The notes under the pieces: generated by a model | The model's input: only the letters and a program-made list of their open reading frames with translations | Told to the model about the DNA's origin: nothing | Database searches by the model: none | Position numbers and translations under genes: made by a program | Assembly: GCA_023356605.1 (NCBI GenBank) | Contig: JAKQYE010000008.1 | Location: forward strand, 1 to 54,250 | DNA length: 54,250 nucleotides | Origin: Trichodesmium sp. MAG_R02 | Lineage (GTDB): Bacteria > Cyanobacteriota > Cyanobacteriia > Cyanobacteriales > Microcoleaceae | Direction: 5' to 3' | Shown here: in pieces, positions 9,489-18,713 of the stretch | Numbering within the stretch: the stretch's first letter is position 1 | Layout: every line of letters begins with the position of its first letter

Positions 9489-9526
9489 TTTATGTTGGGT
9501 TTAGCTATTGCTGAATCCCACATAAA
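9489..9526 (+). terminator. Hairpin after sufS
   Basis: Arms 9489-9505 and 9510-9526 pair over 17 positions with one mismatch and two G-U pairs around a TATT loop, 34 bp after the sufS stop. It is a plausible end of the suf transcript, although only a weak T-rich stretch follows. Confidence 0.5.
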
Positions 9527-9676
9527 CATTTGAGTTATATTAGATTGGCAATAGTCTATACATGACAGCAGTTTTGGAGTTAGTGAGGTACAAAATTTCA
9601 TCACTTTAGTAAATAGTAAAGAGAGATTGGTTTTTAACCGTATCTTACCATCGGCTTAAAGTGCTATGATTTAAGT

Positions 9677-9720
9677 TTGACATCCTCCCCGGCTTAAAAG
9701 CGCGGGGACTCCTACGGAAT
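9677..9720 (-). mobile_element. IS200/IS605-type right-end fragment
   Basis: TTGACATCCTCCCC followed by an imperfect GC hairpin (CCCCGG / CGCGGGG) matches the right ends of the tnpB-type elements at 17447 and 25199, here in minus orientation. No transposase remains. It lies just ahead of the gene at 9734 and may have altered that gene's upstream region. Confidence 0.6.
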
Positions 9721-9733
9721 AGAGGCTATATGT

Positions 9734-10111
9734 ATGAGAGAATGGAATCTAAATAAACTTATAGTTCTTAACTTAATTGTTTTAAATGTTGCGGTGATTT
9801 TATTAGCAGTGGTGTTAATTTTTTTACCCAATCAAACTTTAGCAACTTCCATCCCTAAACCTCAAGAAAAAATAGAGTCAAAAATTGAATTGGTAGATTC
9901 CGAAAAGTTAAGTCAGAGTAGGGGTAGAAAATATGAGTATAAAGTTGAATATGAATTTGGTTTTCCTCAAAATGAGCAAGAAAAAGACAATTATACAAAA
10001 GCTTTAAATCAAGCTGGAAAAGATGGATGGGAATTAAGTCAAACTAACGTTGTTTTTAATCCTACTAATGGGCAAGGTTTATATATTTTGATTTTTAAAA
10101 GACAGAAATAA
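9734..10111 (+). CDS. Small exported or membrane-anchored DUF4177-like protein
   Basis: 125 residues. Residues 8-38 form one hydrophobic segment ending ..NQTLATS, a signal peptide or N-terminal anchor. The C-terminal half (about 65-123) has the pattern YEYKVEYEF...ALNQAGKDGWEL......GLYILIFKR, which resembles DUF4177-type small beta-sheet domains; GWEL followed by a final aromatic strand is typical. It would sit outside the cytoplasm. Upstream is an IS-end fragment, downstream a convergent MauE-type gene. Role unknown. Confidence 0.75.
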   Translation: MREWNLNKLIVLNLIVLNVAVILLAVVLIFLPNQTLATSIPKPQEKIESKIELVDSEKLSQSRGRKYEYKVEYEFGFPQNEQEKDNYTKALNQAGKDGWELSQTNVVFNPTNGQGLYILIFKRQK

Positions 10112-10209
10112 ATTAAGACTTTAGCCCTTAAAGTAAATACTTCAATGGCTAAAGCCCTCCTACAAACTATATAGTTTTAAGAACTAATTATCCAGAAATA
10201 ATATTATAA

Positions 10210-11145
10210 TTATTGACCAGTTACGGACCCTTGATTAATCTTGTTAATAAACCACAAAGGCATTAACCCTATCCATTTTTCTTGAATCACCCCATCTTTC
10301 AAAAAAACTGCCGTAGGTACTGCCTCGATCCTCAACTTTCTATACAACCTTTTATCTACTGCAACAACAGGAAAATTTAAAAAATACTTATTTACAAAGT
10401 TTTGTCCTGCTTGAATATTTTCAGTATCTATTAATCCCACTACTCCTGGTAAATCATCTTGCCATTGCACCAATTTCAAAAGACCTAACCAACGTTGACA
10501 TTGAGAACATTCAAGACTCATAAAAACAACTATTACAGACCCAGATTTTAAAGATTTTGAGTCCTCTCCTAGCCATTCTATTTGCCACATTCGGTTTTCT
10601 TGTAATGGGGTAAAATCAATATAAGGACGACCATTTTCTTGCATATATTCTAGGGAACTAGCAGCCAAAGCATAACTAGTTAGAAAAATTATTAATACCA
10701 CTAGCCATTGCCAGAAAACAGTAGACTGATATTTACCAAAAAATTCAGCAAATATTAACAGAAAAATATAAATAGTATTTAGGATTAAACTTTGGACAGG
10801 AGTAATTTCCAAAAAACCGTTATAACAACCACAGTCTTCAGTTTTTCCAGTTGATGTACTCCAGTAAGTGAGCATTGATAAACCAAATAATAATAGAATA
10901 GTTGTAGGTATTATTAGCTTCAGAAAAACTCCTAAGATTAAAGCAACTCCTAAGGCTGATTCAATAGCAGTAAATATTAAAACAACAGGTATAATTAATT
11001 TAGGAATTACTAAATTAAGTTGAGCAATATATTGGGCAAATTTCCATGGTTCTATAACTTTAAAAATACCAGTCAATAGAAAAATAATACCCACTGTATT
11101 TGATCCTATAGAAGCTAAGATAAATAACGTCATACCAGTTATCAA
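10210..11145 (-). CDS. MauE/DoxX-type membrane protein fused to a thioredoxin-like domain
   Basis: 311 residues. The N-terminal half (about 1-165) has four to five membrane helices in the MauE/DoxX pattern, with the cysteine pair GCG (EDCGCYNGF) near residue 105 after the third helix. The C-terminal half (about 195-300) is a thioredoxin-like fold with a CSQC active site (MSLECSQCQRW) and the cis-proline region VEAVPTAVFLKDG in the form IEAVPTAVF. MauE proteins serve redox maturation of exported proteins, so the fusion suggests electron or disulfide transfer across the plasma or thylakoid membrane (inference). The VKOR-like alternative is less likely because the typical four-cysteine set is absent. 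Confidence 0.8.
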   Translation of the reverse strand: MITGMTLFILASIGSNTVGIIFLLTGIFKVIEPWKFAQYIAQLNLVIPKLIIPVVLIFTAIESALGVALILGVFLKLIIPTTILLLFGLSMLTYWSTSTGKTEDCGCYNGFLEITPVQSLILNTIYIFLLIFAEFFGKYQSTVFWQWLVVLIIFLTSYALAASSLEYMQENGRPYIDFTPLQENRMWQIEWLGEDSKSLKSGSVIVVFMSLECSQCQRWLGLLKLVQWQDDLPGVVGLIDTENIQAGQNFVNKYFLNFPVVAVDKRLYRKLRIEAVPTAVFLKDGVIQEKWIGLMPLWFINKINQGSVTGQ

Positions 11146-11248
11146 TTTTAAGTTATCATTTCTCGATAGTTCCTTACAGATAGATACACCATTTTTAGCT
11201 ACTGCTAATTATGGTATGAAATAGCCACTCATTCTACTAGATATTATC

Positions 11249-11670
11249 CTAAGTTTAGAAGTTGAAGTTCCTGAAATTGGAGTCAAAAAAAGAATCGTTC
11301 CTATTTTGTCTGGAAGTTCAGCAAATCTCCAGAGATAGCAATTAAAATTGTTTCTCATAAAATCTGAAATGAAGTAGGTAGTAAGTTAGAAGATTATGGT
11401 CGTGCTAGAGTAACTTATTCTGTGGTTTTAACCCACTTCACAAATTAGGTGAACCTATACTACGAACTTATCATCTACAGGGGAAAATTTATATTCTTTT
11501 AGATAATTTATTATTGTCATAAGTAGGATTCGGATTAACAATTTGGTCGGGGAAATTTAGGGAAAAATTTATATTCTTTTAGATAATTTATTATTGTCAT
11601 AAGTAGGATTCGGATCAACAATTTGGTGGGGGGAAATTTAAGGCTAAAGAATATAATTTGAGGCAACTCC
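11249..11670 (+). pseudogene. Decayed Uma2-family (PD-D/EXK-like) gene
   Basis: Reading across frames recovers a typical cyanobacterial Uma2 protein: SLEVEVPEIGVKKR, then WKFSKSPEIAIKIVS, GSKLEDYGRARVTYSVV, LGEPILRTYHLQGKIY and VGFGLTIWSGKF. The frame breaks at about 11310 and 11440, and there are in-frame stops (after HKI, and before VGFG). An 80-bp stretch near the 3' end is duplicated in tandem (11481-11560 and 11561-11640). No intact frame is left, so it is not expressed as a working protein. Confidence 0.7.
11481..11640 (+). repeat. 80-bp tandem duplication
   Basis: Two copies with exact 80-bp period, differing at a few positions (for example ATTAACA versus ATCAACA). They lie inside the decayed Uma2 gene and encode the same LLDNLLLS..VGFG segment twice. 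Confidence 0.85.
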
Positions 11671-12315
11671 TCAACAGGTTTTTACCATTTTTAATTTTCA
11701 CTGCTATTGTAGGGATAATTAAATATCTACCGTAAGAACTCAGAACTTTAGCAGTCAGCTTGAGGGCAGTTCCATTGGTCATTCTGGGCAAAAAGATCCA
11801 TAAAAGTAATAAAATACTTGCCTAAGGCTAATTATCTTTTCGGTGTCGGACTTTTAATTCTTTTTGGAGGGATTTTTTCTTCTTCTAGCTGATAGCTGAA
11901 TGCTGACAAGCGACCTAACGACCACCTCTGTTTCTCTGCAGGAACTTCCTGACTCCCCCTCCACAGGATGGGTTAAGGAAGAAGCACAGGAGTAGGTAGG
12001 CACCTTGCATAAGGGCGTCCTTACAGAGGAACAGGAAAGGTATAGATGAGGTAGTCCGATATACCTTGTCCCTTGATTTTTATGCCATGGGAGTACCTGA
12101 AATCCTAACTTTTTCAGCCTTTTACAACTGAACTTCTGGTACTTTTTGCTAACCAAATAAAACTAAAGTCTTTATATGTTCAGGACTTACGCAGGCAAAC
12201 TGAGAAACCCGGTTTCTCCTAGATATTTATGTGTTAAAAACAATGATTTACTTTCTTAACCGGGTTTCTTTGCTTAAGTCCTAATGTTAACACTTTTATA
12301 ATTAATTAGCAAGCC
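11671..12315. repeat. Gene-free spacer with IS-like remnant and a CAGGACTTAC repeat
   Basis: No supported gene. 11.99-12.12 kb shares blocks with 1.80-1.90 kb (CTTACAGAGGAACAGG, GTAGTCCGATAT), and AGGGCTTGC occurs inverted at 12309-12317, like the ends seen at 1716 and 29642. Positions 12181-12282 are a member of the CAGGACTTAC-ended repeat family, nearly identical to 53119-53222. A 100-codon frame on the minus strand here is composed of repeat sequence and I do not call it. Confidence 0.5.
12181..12282. repeat. Palindromic interspersed repeat, CAGGACTTAC family, subtype with CCCGG core
   Basis: Starts CAGGACTTACGCAGGCAAAC and ends GGGTTTCTTTGCTTAAGTCCT. Inner inverted arms are GAGAAACCCGG and CCGGGTTTC. 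It is almost identical to 53119-53222 over its whole length, including the middle TATTTATGTGTTAAAAAC. Size and symmetric ends suggest a MITE-like element. Confidence 0.75.
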
Positions 12316-15081
12316 CTAATTATTTTCTGTTTGCTTTTTTAACTGTTGAAGTAGTTGTTCAAATTCTTGTTTAGATTTACCATATTCTACCCAATTATCT
12401 TTTCGCCTTGCTGCTTCAGCTTGACTATAAGATTCTACTATTGAATTAATCAACTCAGAAATATTTTTTGTTTCAGGGGTTTTTTCTGTAACTTTAATTT
12501 CTGGCTTTTCGACTTTAACACCAAAAATTGTTGCTAAAGATTGATAAAGAGTTTCTGCCATAACAACCTCTTTATCATAAGCAACTATTACCCTTTTTAA
12601 TTCCGGTAATTCTCCCTGTTCAGCTCTCAGATAAATTGGTTCTATATACATCAATGATTTTTCTATAGGAATTACTAATAAATCTCCACGAATTACTTTA
12701 GAACCTTTTTGACTCCATAGGGTTAATTGTTGGGATATTTTAGGGTTTTGGTCGATGCGAGCTTCGATTTGACTAGGACCGTAGACTAATTTTTGTTTAG
12801 GAAATTCATATAACAATAATTTACCATAATTTTCTCCATCTGATTGTGCTGCCATCCAGGCAATCATATTATCTTTATTAACTGGAGTAAATGGCAAAAT
12901 TAAAACAAATTCTTCCCCCTTTTGTTCCGGTAACCGCATAATTAAATAGTATGGTTCCATTAATTGTTGATTATCTTCATAAACTTCAGTAGGAAACCTC
13001 CATAAATCCTCTTGATTATAAAATAATTGTGGGTTGCTCATGTGATATGATAAGTATATTTGAGCTTGGATTTTAAATAAGTCTAAGGGGTAACGGAAAT
13101 GGGCTTTAACATTAGCTGGAATTGCGGATTTTTCTGTAAATAATTTGGGGAAAATTTTCCGGTAAGTATTCAGTACTGGGTCATTTTCATCTACTACAAA
13201 GAATTTCATCGTACCGTTGTAGGCATCAACCATAACTTTCACAGAATTCCGAATATAATTAACACTTCCCCTAGCTATACGTTCAATATTTCCCCTATTC
13301 AATATCCCTCGAGCATTATTACTCAGATAAAGTGGTTCCGAATAAGGATAGCGATCGCTCACTGTATAGGCATCTAATATCCATTGCATTTTTCCGTCAA
13401 TCAGAGAAATATAAGGGTCATTATCAAATCTTAAAAAGGGCGCAACTCGATTTACTCTTTCTTTTATATTTCGATAGTAATGAATCTTTGAATTTTCAGT
13501 AAAGTAGCCAGAAATTAAAATATTAATACTACTTAAGTCATAGGCATAGGCAAGTTTTTGCCATATAGAATTTATGGGAACTCCCCCTGCACCACTATAA
13601 GAAGTAAAAGCATTTTCACCACTCCGAGGATAATCAAATTCTTGGGTATTCATACCTGTAAAAATATGAGTATCGGTTTTTTCTCCATAATAAATAGCAG
13701 GTTGTTTTACCTGAAGATTTACCTGAGAAACTGGCGGAATATCTTTGATGAATAACACGGGTAAACCATCTGGTTTTACTTCATTTACCGGATTCATTAC
13801 TAACCCATAACCATGAGTATATTTTAAATGTTTATTAACCCAAGTTTGTGCTTTTTTAGGAACTTGAGAATAAACCATTTCTCTTGGAGAAAGCATTACT
13901 TGTCTATAGTTACCATCAATAGTGTAACGGTCAACATCTACATCATTAAATCGATAATAAGGTCGAATTTCTTGGAGTTGACGATAGGTACTGAGAAGCG
14001 GTCTATAATCCCAAAGCGTAATATTACGAACTGTGCCTTGATTATTTTCTAATGTTTGACTATCTAGCTCTGATTTAGCTGGAAAACTTTTAGTTTCTAC
14101 ATTATCTAAACCATAGGCTTCACGAGTGAATTTAATATTATTTGCTATGTATGGCTTTTCCTTTTGTAGTTCGTTGGGATTGACTATAAATTTCTGTTGA
14201 AACCCTGGATATAAAACATTAAATGATCCCAATATAGCTATATAAATAACTGCTCCATAAGTAGGCAAAATAATATTATTTTTCCAAACAGAAAGTACAC
14301 AAACTACTGCTAAGAATAATGACACTATTGTCATAATCCAATAGCCAAGAAGTTTAGCATGAACGTCTGTATATCCAGCTCCAAAAACCACTCCATTGGA
14401 ATCAAAAAGTAATTCATAACGCTGTAACCAAAATCCTACTGCAATCAAAATTACAACCCCTGCTAGTAGCAAACTAATATGAGTTTTAATTGATCCTGTT
14501 AAAAAATTTTGCCATGGTCGTCTAGCTGTAAATTTGCCCTTCAAAGAATATACTATAATACTAATAATTAAACCAGCAACAATCAGAGTAAATAGCCAAT
14601 CTTTTATCCCTTCATATAAAGGCAATCTAAATATATAAAAGCTTATATTTTTTTGATAAATTGGGTCTTTATTTGGAAAATCTACAGCATTTAAGAATTT
14701 TAAAAGAGTCTCCCAAGCTAGAGATGTAGTTGTTGCCGTACTTGCACTTAAAGATATTAAAATAATACTGACAATTACAATTACTCTAATAAAAATATTT
14801 CTATAGGGAGCTAATTCAGTTCCTAATAAAAAATTAAATGAGCGATCGCTTGTCAATTTTTCAGCTATCCAATAGTTACCCCACAGAAACAAAAAGTAAA
14901 TAACAAATGCACCTACCCACAGAAATATTTGCCAACTTAATCTAGTCCAAAAAATATCAGTAAAATCAACAGCATCAAACCACCAGACTTCAGTTAATAA
15001 GTGAACTAAAGTTCGAGAAAGGGAAAAAATAACTAGAAGAATGAAGCTAGCTGCAATGATTATGTAATTTTCTATTTTCAT
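12316..15081 (-). CDS. UPF0182 family large membrane protein
   Basis: 921 residues, normal for UPF0182. The first about 300 residues hold seven predicted membrane helices (for example IIIAASFILLVIFSLSRTL, ISLLLAGVVILIAVGFWL). A large outside-facing domain follows, starting near NVLYPGFQQKFIVNPNELQKEKPYI, a hallmark of this family, with NITLWDYRPLLSTYRQLQEIRPYY and GYGLVMNPVNEV. The C-terminus is acidic and coiled, ending in a Q/K-rich helix. Biochemical function is unknown. It appears to be a single-gene unit between repeat-rich spacers. Confidence 0.93.
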   Translation of the reverse strand: MKIENYIIIAASFILLVIFSLSRTLVHLLTEVWWFDAVDFTDIFWTRLSWQIFLWVGAFVIYFLFLWGNYWIAEKLTSDRSFNFLLGTELAPYRNIFIRVIVIVSIILISLSASTATTTSLAWETLLKFLNAVDFPNKDPIYQKNISFYIFRLPLYEGIKDWLFTLIVAGLIISIIVYSLKGKFTARRPWQNFLTGSIKTHISLLLAGVVILIAVGFWLQRYELLFDSNGVVFGAGYTDVHAKLLGYWIMTIVSLFLAVVCVLSVWKNNIILPTYGAVIYIAILGSFNVLYPGFQQKFIVNPNELQKEKPYIANNIKFTREAYGLDNVETKSFPAKSELDSQTLENNQGTVRNITLWDYRPLLSTYRQLQEIRPYYRFNDVDVDRYTIDGNYRQVMLSPREMVYSQVPKKAQTWVNKHLKYTHGYGLVMNPVNEVKPDGLPVLFIKDIPPVSQVNLQVKQPAIYYGEKTDTHIFTGMNTQEFDYPRSGENAFTSYSGAGGVPINSIWQKLAYAYDLSSINILISGYFTENSKIHYYRNIKERVNRVAPFLRFDNDPYISLIDGKMQWILDAYTVSDRYPYSEPLYLSNNARGILNRGNIERIARGSVNYIRNSVKVMVDAYNGTMKFFVVDENDPVLNTYRKIFPKLFTEKSAIPANVKAHFRYPLDLFKIQAQIYLSYHMSNPQLFYNQEDLWRFPTEVYEDNQQLMEPYYLIMRLPEQKGEEFVLILPFTPVNKDNMIAWMAAQSDGENYGKLLLYEFPKQKLVYGPSQIEARIDQNPKISQQLTLWSQKGSKVIRGDLLVIPIEKSLMYIEPIYLRAEQGELPELKRVIVAYDKEVVMAETLYQSLATIFGVKVEKPEIKVTEKTPETKNISELINSIVESYSQAEAARRKDNWVEYGKSKQEFEQLLQQLKKQTENN

Positions 15082-15505
15082 AATTTCCCATTTATTACGT
15101 ATTAAAAAGTATTATACTTCCTAGATGATAATCATACCTTTACTATATACTTTTAGTTTGATATAATTTCTCCCTAAATAGCTATAGTTCTATTCCGGGA
15201 AGATAGAAGACAGAAAGTAGGAAGGTTTTCTCCAATTGTGATTTAATTTTATACACAAACCCCGGATTGATCACAAACAGAGCGATCGCTAAATACAAAA
15301 ACCAAGGAGTAATCTGAGTTTGAAGAGGTAAAATGCCTAATCCGGAAAACAACAGTGTTAATCTATCACTAGTGAAAATTATTATTGATTAGAGCTTTGT
15401 TAAAATGATAAATCAATTCCCTTTGGGGGAGGGATAAAAACAATTATTTATTAATAAAAATCACTGCCAATCAGTAACCATTCAGCTATCAGCTAGAAGG
15501 AGGAA
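15082..15505. other. Spacer with a possible membrane-protein remnant
   Basis: Minus-strand codons from about 15385 down to the stop at 15182 read as a hydrophobic C-terminus (LLFSGLGILPLQTQ, ITPWFLYLAIALFVINPGF, VYKIKSQLEK). I find no start codon upstream in frame, and the region before it is AT-rich and non-coding. It looks like the tail of a decayed or truncated membrane protein gene, family not recognised. The rest of the spacer shows nothing. Confidence 0.35.
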
Positions 15506-15841
15506 TTAGCCTCCAATTGGTAAATCAAATTCTTTGAGCAATGATAAATAACCATTTGCTTTTGCCACACCCATAGCACTACCAAAAGCTGGACTATCAC
15601 CTAAAAAAGGTTTACCACCCGCTTTTTTTACCATTTTAGCTACACAATAAACTATTTCTTTTCTGGTGACGCATTCTTTTGTAGGGCGAGAACCTGTAAG
15701 TAAATTAGGTTTAAGTAAGACGCGATCGCCTGCTTTGACAAAAGCATTAATTCCCCCTAATGGTTCTAAAAGATTCTCTATTGATTTCTCTAATTCGTTA
15801 ATTTGATAAGAATTAGCTCGGATTAAACTTACAGTATACAT
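15506..15841 (-). pseudogene. Truncated DUF362-family gene
   Basis: 111 residues from ATG 15841 (MYTVSLIRAN; an ATG at 15865 would add eight). It matches the N-terminal part of DUF362 proteins: RANSYQ, AGDRVLLKPNLLTGS, GGKPFLGDSPAFGSA. Full-length members have about 300 or more residues and often a ferredoxin-type end; here the frame stops after FDLPIGG, directly at a repeat containing CTAGCTGATAGC. No continuation is visible downstream. It is probably a remnant; whether the fragment is still translated is unknown. Confidence 0.7.
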
Positions 15842-15992
15842 GATTTTTATTTGACTAATAGACATCTTTATAAAAGGTTGAATAGCAGGTAGACAAAATT
15901 AATTTTCCGTTCAACCTATTAAAATTATTCTGTTATATAACTTCTATCAGCACTTATCCATGCAGATGAAAATATACACTTTTTGTAAATTA

Positions 15993-16086
15993 CTTTTGAA
16001 CTAAAAAGCATAATAACAAAAAAATAAACTAAACTAAAAGGTCGCCCCAGAAGGGCGAGGATTTAAACCCAATTTTTCGGTTAGTT
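15993..16086 (-). mobile_element. Solo IS200/IS605 left end
   Basis: On the minus strand it starts CCGAAAAATTGGGTTTAAA, then a hairpin (TCGCCC-TTCT-GGGGCGA), then TAGTTTAGTTTATTTT and GCTTTTTAGTTC. The same left-end pattern is at 18.69, 23.83 and 27.80 kb. Here nothing of tnpB or the right end follows. It lies just downstream of cruG and may provide its transcript end hairpin. Confidence 0.65.
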
Positions 16087-16131
16087 TAGTAAATTTTTCC
16101 AATTACCTACTTAGACTATTTATTCTTACTC

Positions 16132-17325
16132 CTAAGTCCTTGGAACAGCCTTTTCTCCATAAACTCTACCCCGCCATTTTGTCGGAGTCTTGATGGCAGA
16201 TAAAAATATCCGTAAAACTGCCAAAGGGTCTGCTAAAGGAGATAATAAAAATAACCAACTAGCTTGAGCTTTACTGAAGTCATAAGAAGGAGCAATAGCT
16301 AATAACAAAGCAAACCTAATTAATAATAAAAATAAATTCAAACCAAATAACAAAAATTTAGCAGACATAGAAATAGAAATAGGCAAACCAAACAACAAAT
16401 AACCCAATAGTACCAATAAAGGCAAACCCTGAGTTACGGACAATAGCCAAAGATCACTGCCAACTTGAAAAGTTGGAGAAGCATCCTTCAGGTCAAGCGA
16501 TCGACCCCACTCTTGCCAAGTTTCCACCATTCCCTCATACATTCTGACCGACAAAACCAGGGATCCATCCAGAAACCCCACCTTAAACCCCTCAGCAGCA
16601 ATATTTCTAGCCAGAGTCACATCATCGCAAAAAGAACCCTGAGCACTAACGTAACCTTCCATCTTCGATAAGACCGAACGCCGACACAAAAAACATTGAC
16701 CATTAGCCATAACCCGTTCTGGCGTTTGTGACCCCGTACCCGTCGGTCCAAACCTATAAACTAATGTCATTAATAAAGCAGGTTGTAGCCAAAGTTCTCC
16801 TGGATATTTCAGTATAAACCGTGGCGACAGGGAAATCAAATCGTATCCTTCAGTCTCAGCCTTCTTAACCAAACTAGCTGCTAACCCTGGATCTGGTTGA
16901 GTATCCGCATCTACTCCTAAAAACCACTCACTCTTTGGGGAACTTGCCAAAAACCCCGTATGTAAAGCCCAAGGACGACCAACCCACCCTGGAGGTAAAG
17001 GGTTATCAGTGATTAAGCGAAACCTTGGGTCTTTTTCCGCTGTAGTTTTTACTAAATCTTGAGTATCATCTGTCGAGTCACTATCAACTACAATTATTTC
17101 GCGCACTTCATAACTTTGTCTACTCAAACCCATTAAACAAGGAGTAATGCGCTCGGCTTCATTAAGAGTTGGTACCACAATACTCACCTTACCCAATAAT
17201 TCTGGTGTAGGCTCCTCAGGTTTTAATGGTGGTTGACGAGTCGAACCTCTAATAAGACGTAATAGTAAAATAGTTGTTGCTGGTAACTGTAGTATTAATA
17301 TGATCAAAAAAAAGGCTTCAGGCAT
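16132..17325 (-). CDS. cruG: Family 2 glycosyltransferase, probable CruG (carotenoid 2'-O-glycosyltransferase)
   Basis: 397 residues. An N-terminal membrane helix (residues 3-24) precedes a GT-A domain: VSIVVPTLNEAERI, IIVVDSDSTDDT for nucleotide-sugar binding, and GVDADTQPDP as the DxD-like metal site. Three or four C-terminal membrane helices (about 285-375) anchor it. CruG glycosylates myxol to make myxoxanthophyll-type carotenoid glycosides. The assignment rests on the family and on cruF lying upstream on the same strand; the two are normally adjacent, but an IS remnant now lies between them. Other GT2 roles are possible. Confidence 0.8.
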   Translation of the reverse strand: MPEAFFLIILILQLPATTILLLRLIRGSTRQPPLKPEEPTPELLGKVSIVVPTLNEAERITPCLMGLSRQSYEVREIIVVDSDSTDDTQDLVKTTAEKDPRFRLITDNPLPPGWVGRPWALHTGFLASSPKSEWFLGVDADTQPDPGLAASLVKKAETEGYDLISLSPRFILKYPGELWLQPALLMTLVYRFGPTGTGSQTPERVMANGQCFLCRRSVLSKMEGYVSAQGSFCDDVTLARNIAAEGFKVGFLDGSLVLSVRMYEGMVETWQEWGRSLDLKDASPTFQVGSDLWLLSVTQGLPLLVLLGYLLFGLPISISMSAKFLLFGLNLFLLLIRFALLLAIAPSYDFSKAQASWLFLLSPLADPLAVLRIFLSAIKTPTKWRGRVYGEKAVPRT

Positions 17326-17446
17326 AATTTTAGATTTTTAAGGGCTCCAAAAGTTTCTGGTATTGATTCTGAGAACCCTTTATTGTACAACCTTTGTCCG
17401 GCTTCATTTTTGATAATTTCAATTTTGCCTTCCAATGCATACTTTC

Positions 17447-18693
17447 TTGACATCCTCCCCAGCTGTTAGGCAATGGGAAACAACCGAGCCTTAGCCCCTC
17501 GGCGGGTTAACATCTCACAGGCTGCCGCTACTTTAGCAGTAGTCTTATGCTGGCCGACCTATCCGTTTTTTGTCTCGGTAGGCCCACACGCGACTAATAT
17601 ATTTCTTGCTGCATTTTCCACTCGCTATAGAAGGACCTGACCCTACGCGACCATGTTTAGCCCCACTATGCAACGTCTGTACGATGTTAGTTCCCAAAGG
17701 CTAATTACTCTTAGAGTGCCACCGTATTTTCCTGCAAATCTATTTTAAAAATGTCCGAAATTTTCTGGTGCCGTTCTTGAGAAAATACCTCTTGATAATT
17801 TCCGATTCTTAACCATTTCAAAAACGTGTCATACCTCTAAAATAATTGTTTGGTTTTCACAGACATTTCAGTAGATAATTTGTGTAGAAAATCTCTTCTT
17901 GTATACTTTCAATTTGCCATCTAGCTGTTTTATATCCTTTAGAACCCTCAGTTTTTTTAGATAATGACTTACTTAGTTTTGAGTACTTCGAGTATTCGTT
18001 TCTTTAGTGGTTTTGGTGCATCAATTTTTTTACCATGTAGGGACGTTGCATAACAAAAATAGGAACGCCCTTACAGCTCGCTTTAGTTTTAAGTCCTAAA
18101 TCTATACCTACTGAGTTATCAGTTTTAGGCAATAATATTGGCAAAACTTCTACTACAAAATTTAGGAAATATCCATTAGCTGAATCTTTGATTACTGTTA
18201 CTTATGATGGAATGGGGGGTAGTTCCCTTGAACAACCAATTTTTAGCCTTCCTATTTTAGCTAAGAAAACCATTAGCTGACCAACTTTAAATCCACCCTT
18301 TGTAAATCTTTGGTTGGCGATGACATTCTCCTCTTGAATTTAGGAGGTCTTATAGGTTTGCCTTTTCTGTTGCCTTGAGTTGATTAAAAAAGTTTTGATC
18401 AGCCTGGCTAAAATCGTTTAAAGATTGCTCTAGTGGTAAGGGCAAAAAACAACTGATAGCCAAACTCTTTCTGAGGTCTTTTTAGCCAGAGTAATAAACT
18501 GTTTTTTGTAAGACAACACGGACACAACCTAGGTTGCCTTGCTAATCAGTGTTTTTGTCCTATATGCAGTACTTAAATCTGGCTTTCACAGAATGACTTT
18601 TGAACTAAAAAGCATGATCACATAACCTGTGGAAAAAAAATCAACTCAAAAGTCCCCCGCTTATGGGAGAGACTTTAAACCCAATTTTTCGAT
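17447..18693 (-). mobile_element. Dead IS200/IS605-type element between cruF and cruG
   Basis: The right end is at the low side (TTGACATCCTCCCC at 17447), the left end at the high side (CGAAAAATTGGG near 18692, with a hairpin of the TCTCCC / GGGGGA type). Between them lies a tnpB-type gene full of frameshifts. Both ends are like those of the plus-strand copy at 23825-25199, and the internal sequence is closely related to it. No tnpA is present. It separates cruF from cruG. Confidence 0.85.
17560..18589 (-). pseudogene. tnpB (OrfB, RNA-guided nuclease family) pseudogene
   Basis: Begins with GTG at 18589 (KARFKY), and fragments in several frames spell TnpB landmarks: NSVGIDLGLKT (start of the RuvC-like domain), KPLKKR and a C-terminal segment near the right end. 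Multiple shifts and stops separate them. Compared with the 23.9-kb copy, some decay is shared, which suggests that both came from an already damaged source or were mobilised in trans. Confidence 0.75.
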
Positions 18694-18713
18694 AAACAAG
18701 TGTTATTAAATCA

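Noticed and set aside
11854-12156. 100-codon frame on the minus strand
   Set aside because: It is made of interspersed repeat sequence shared with 1.8 kb, has odd composition and no family pattern.
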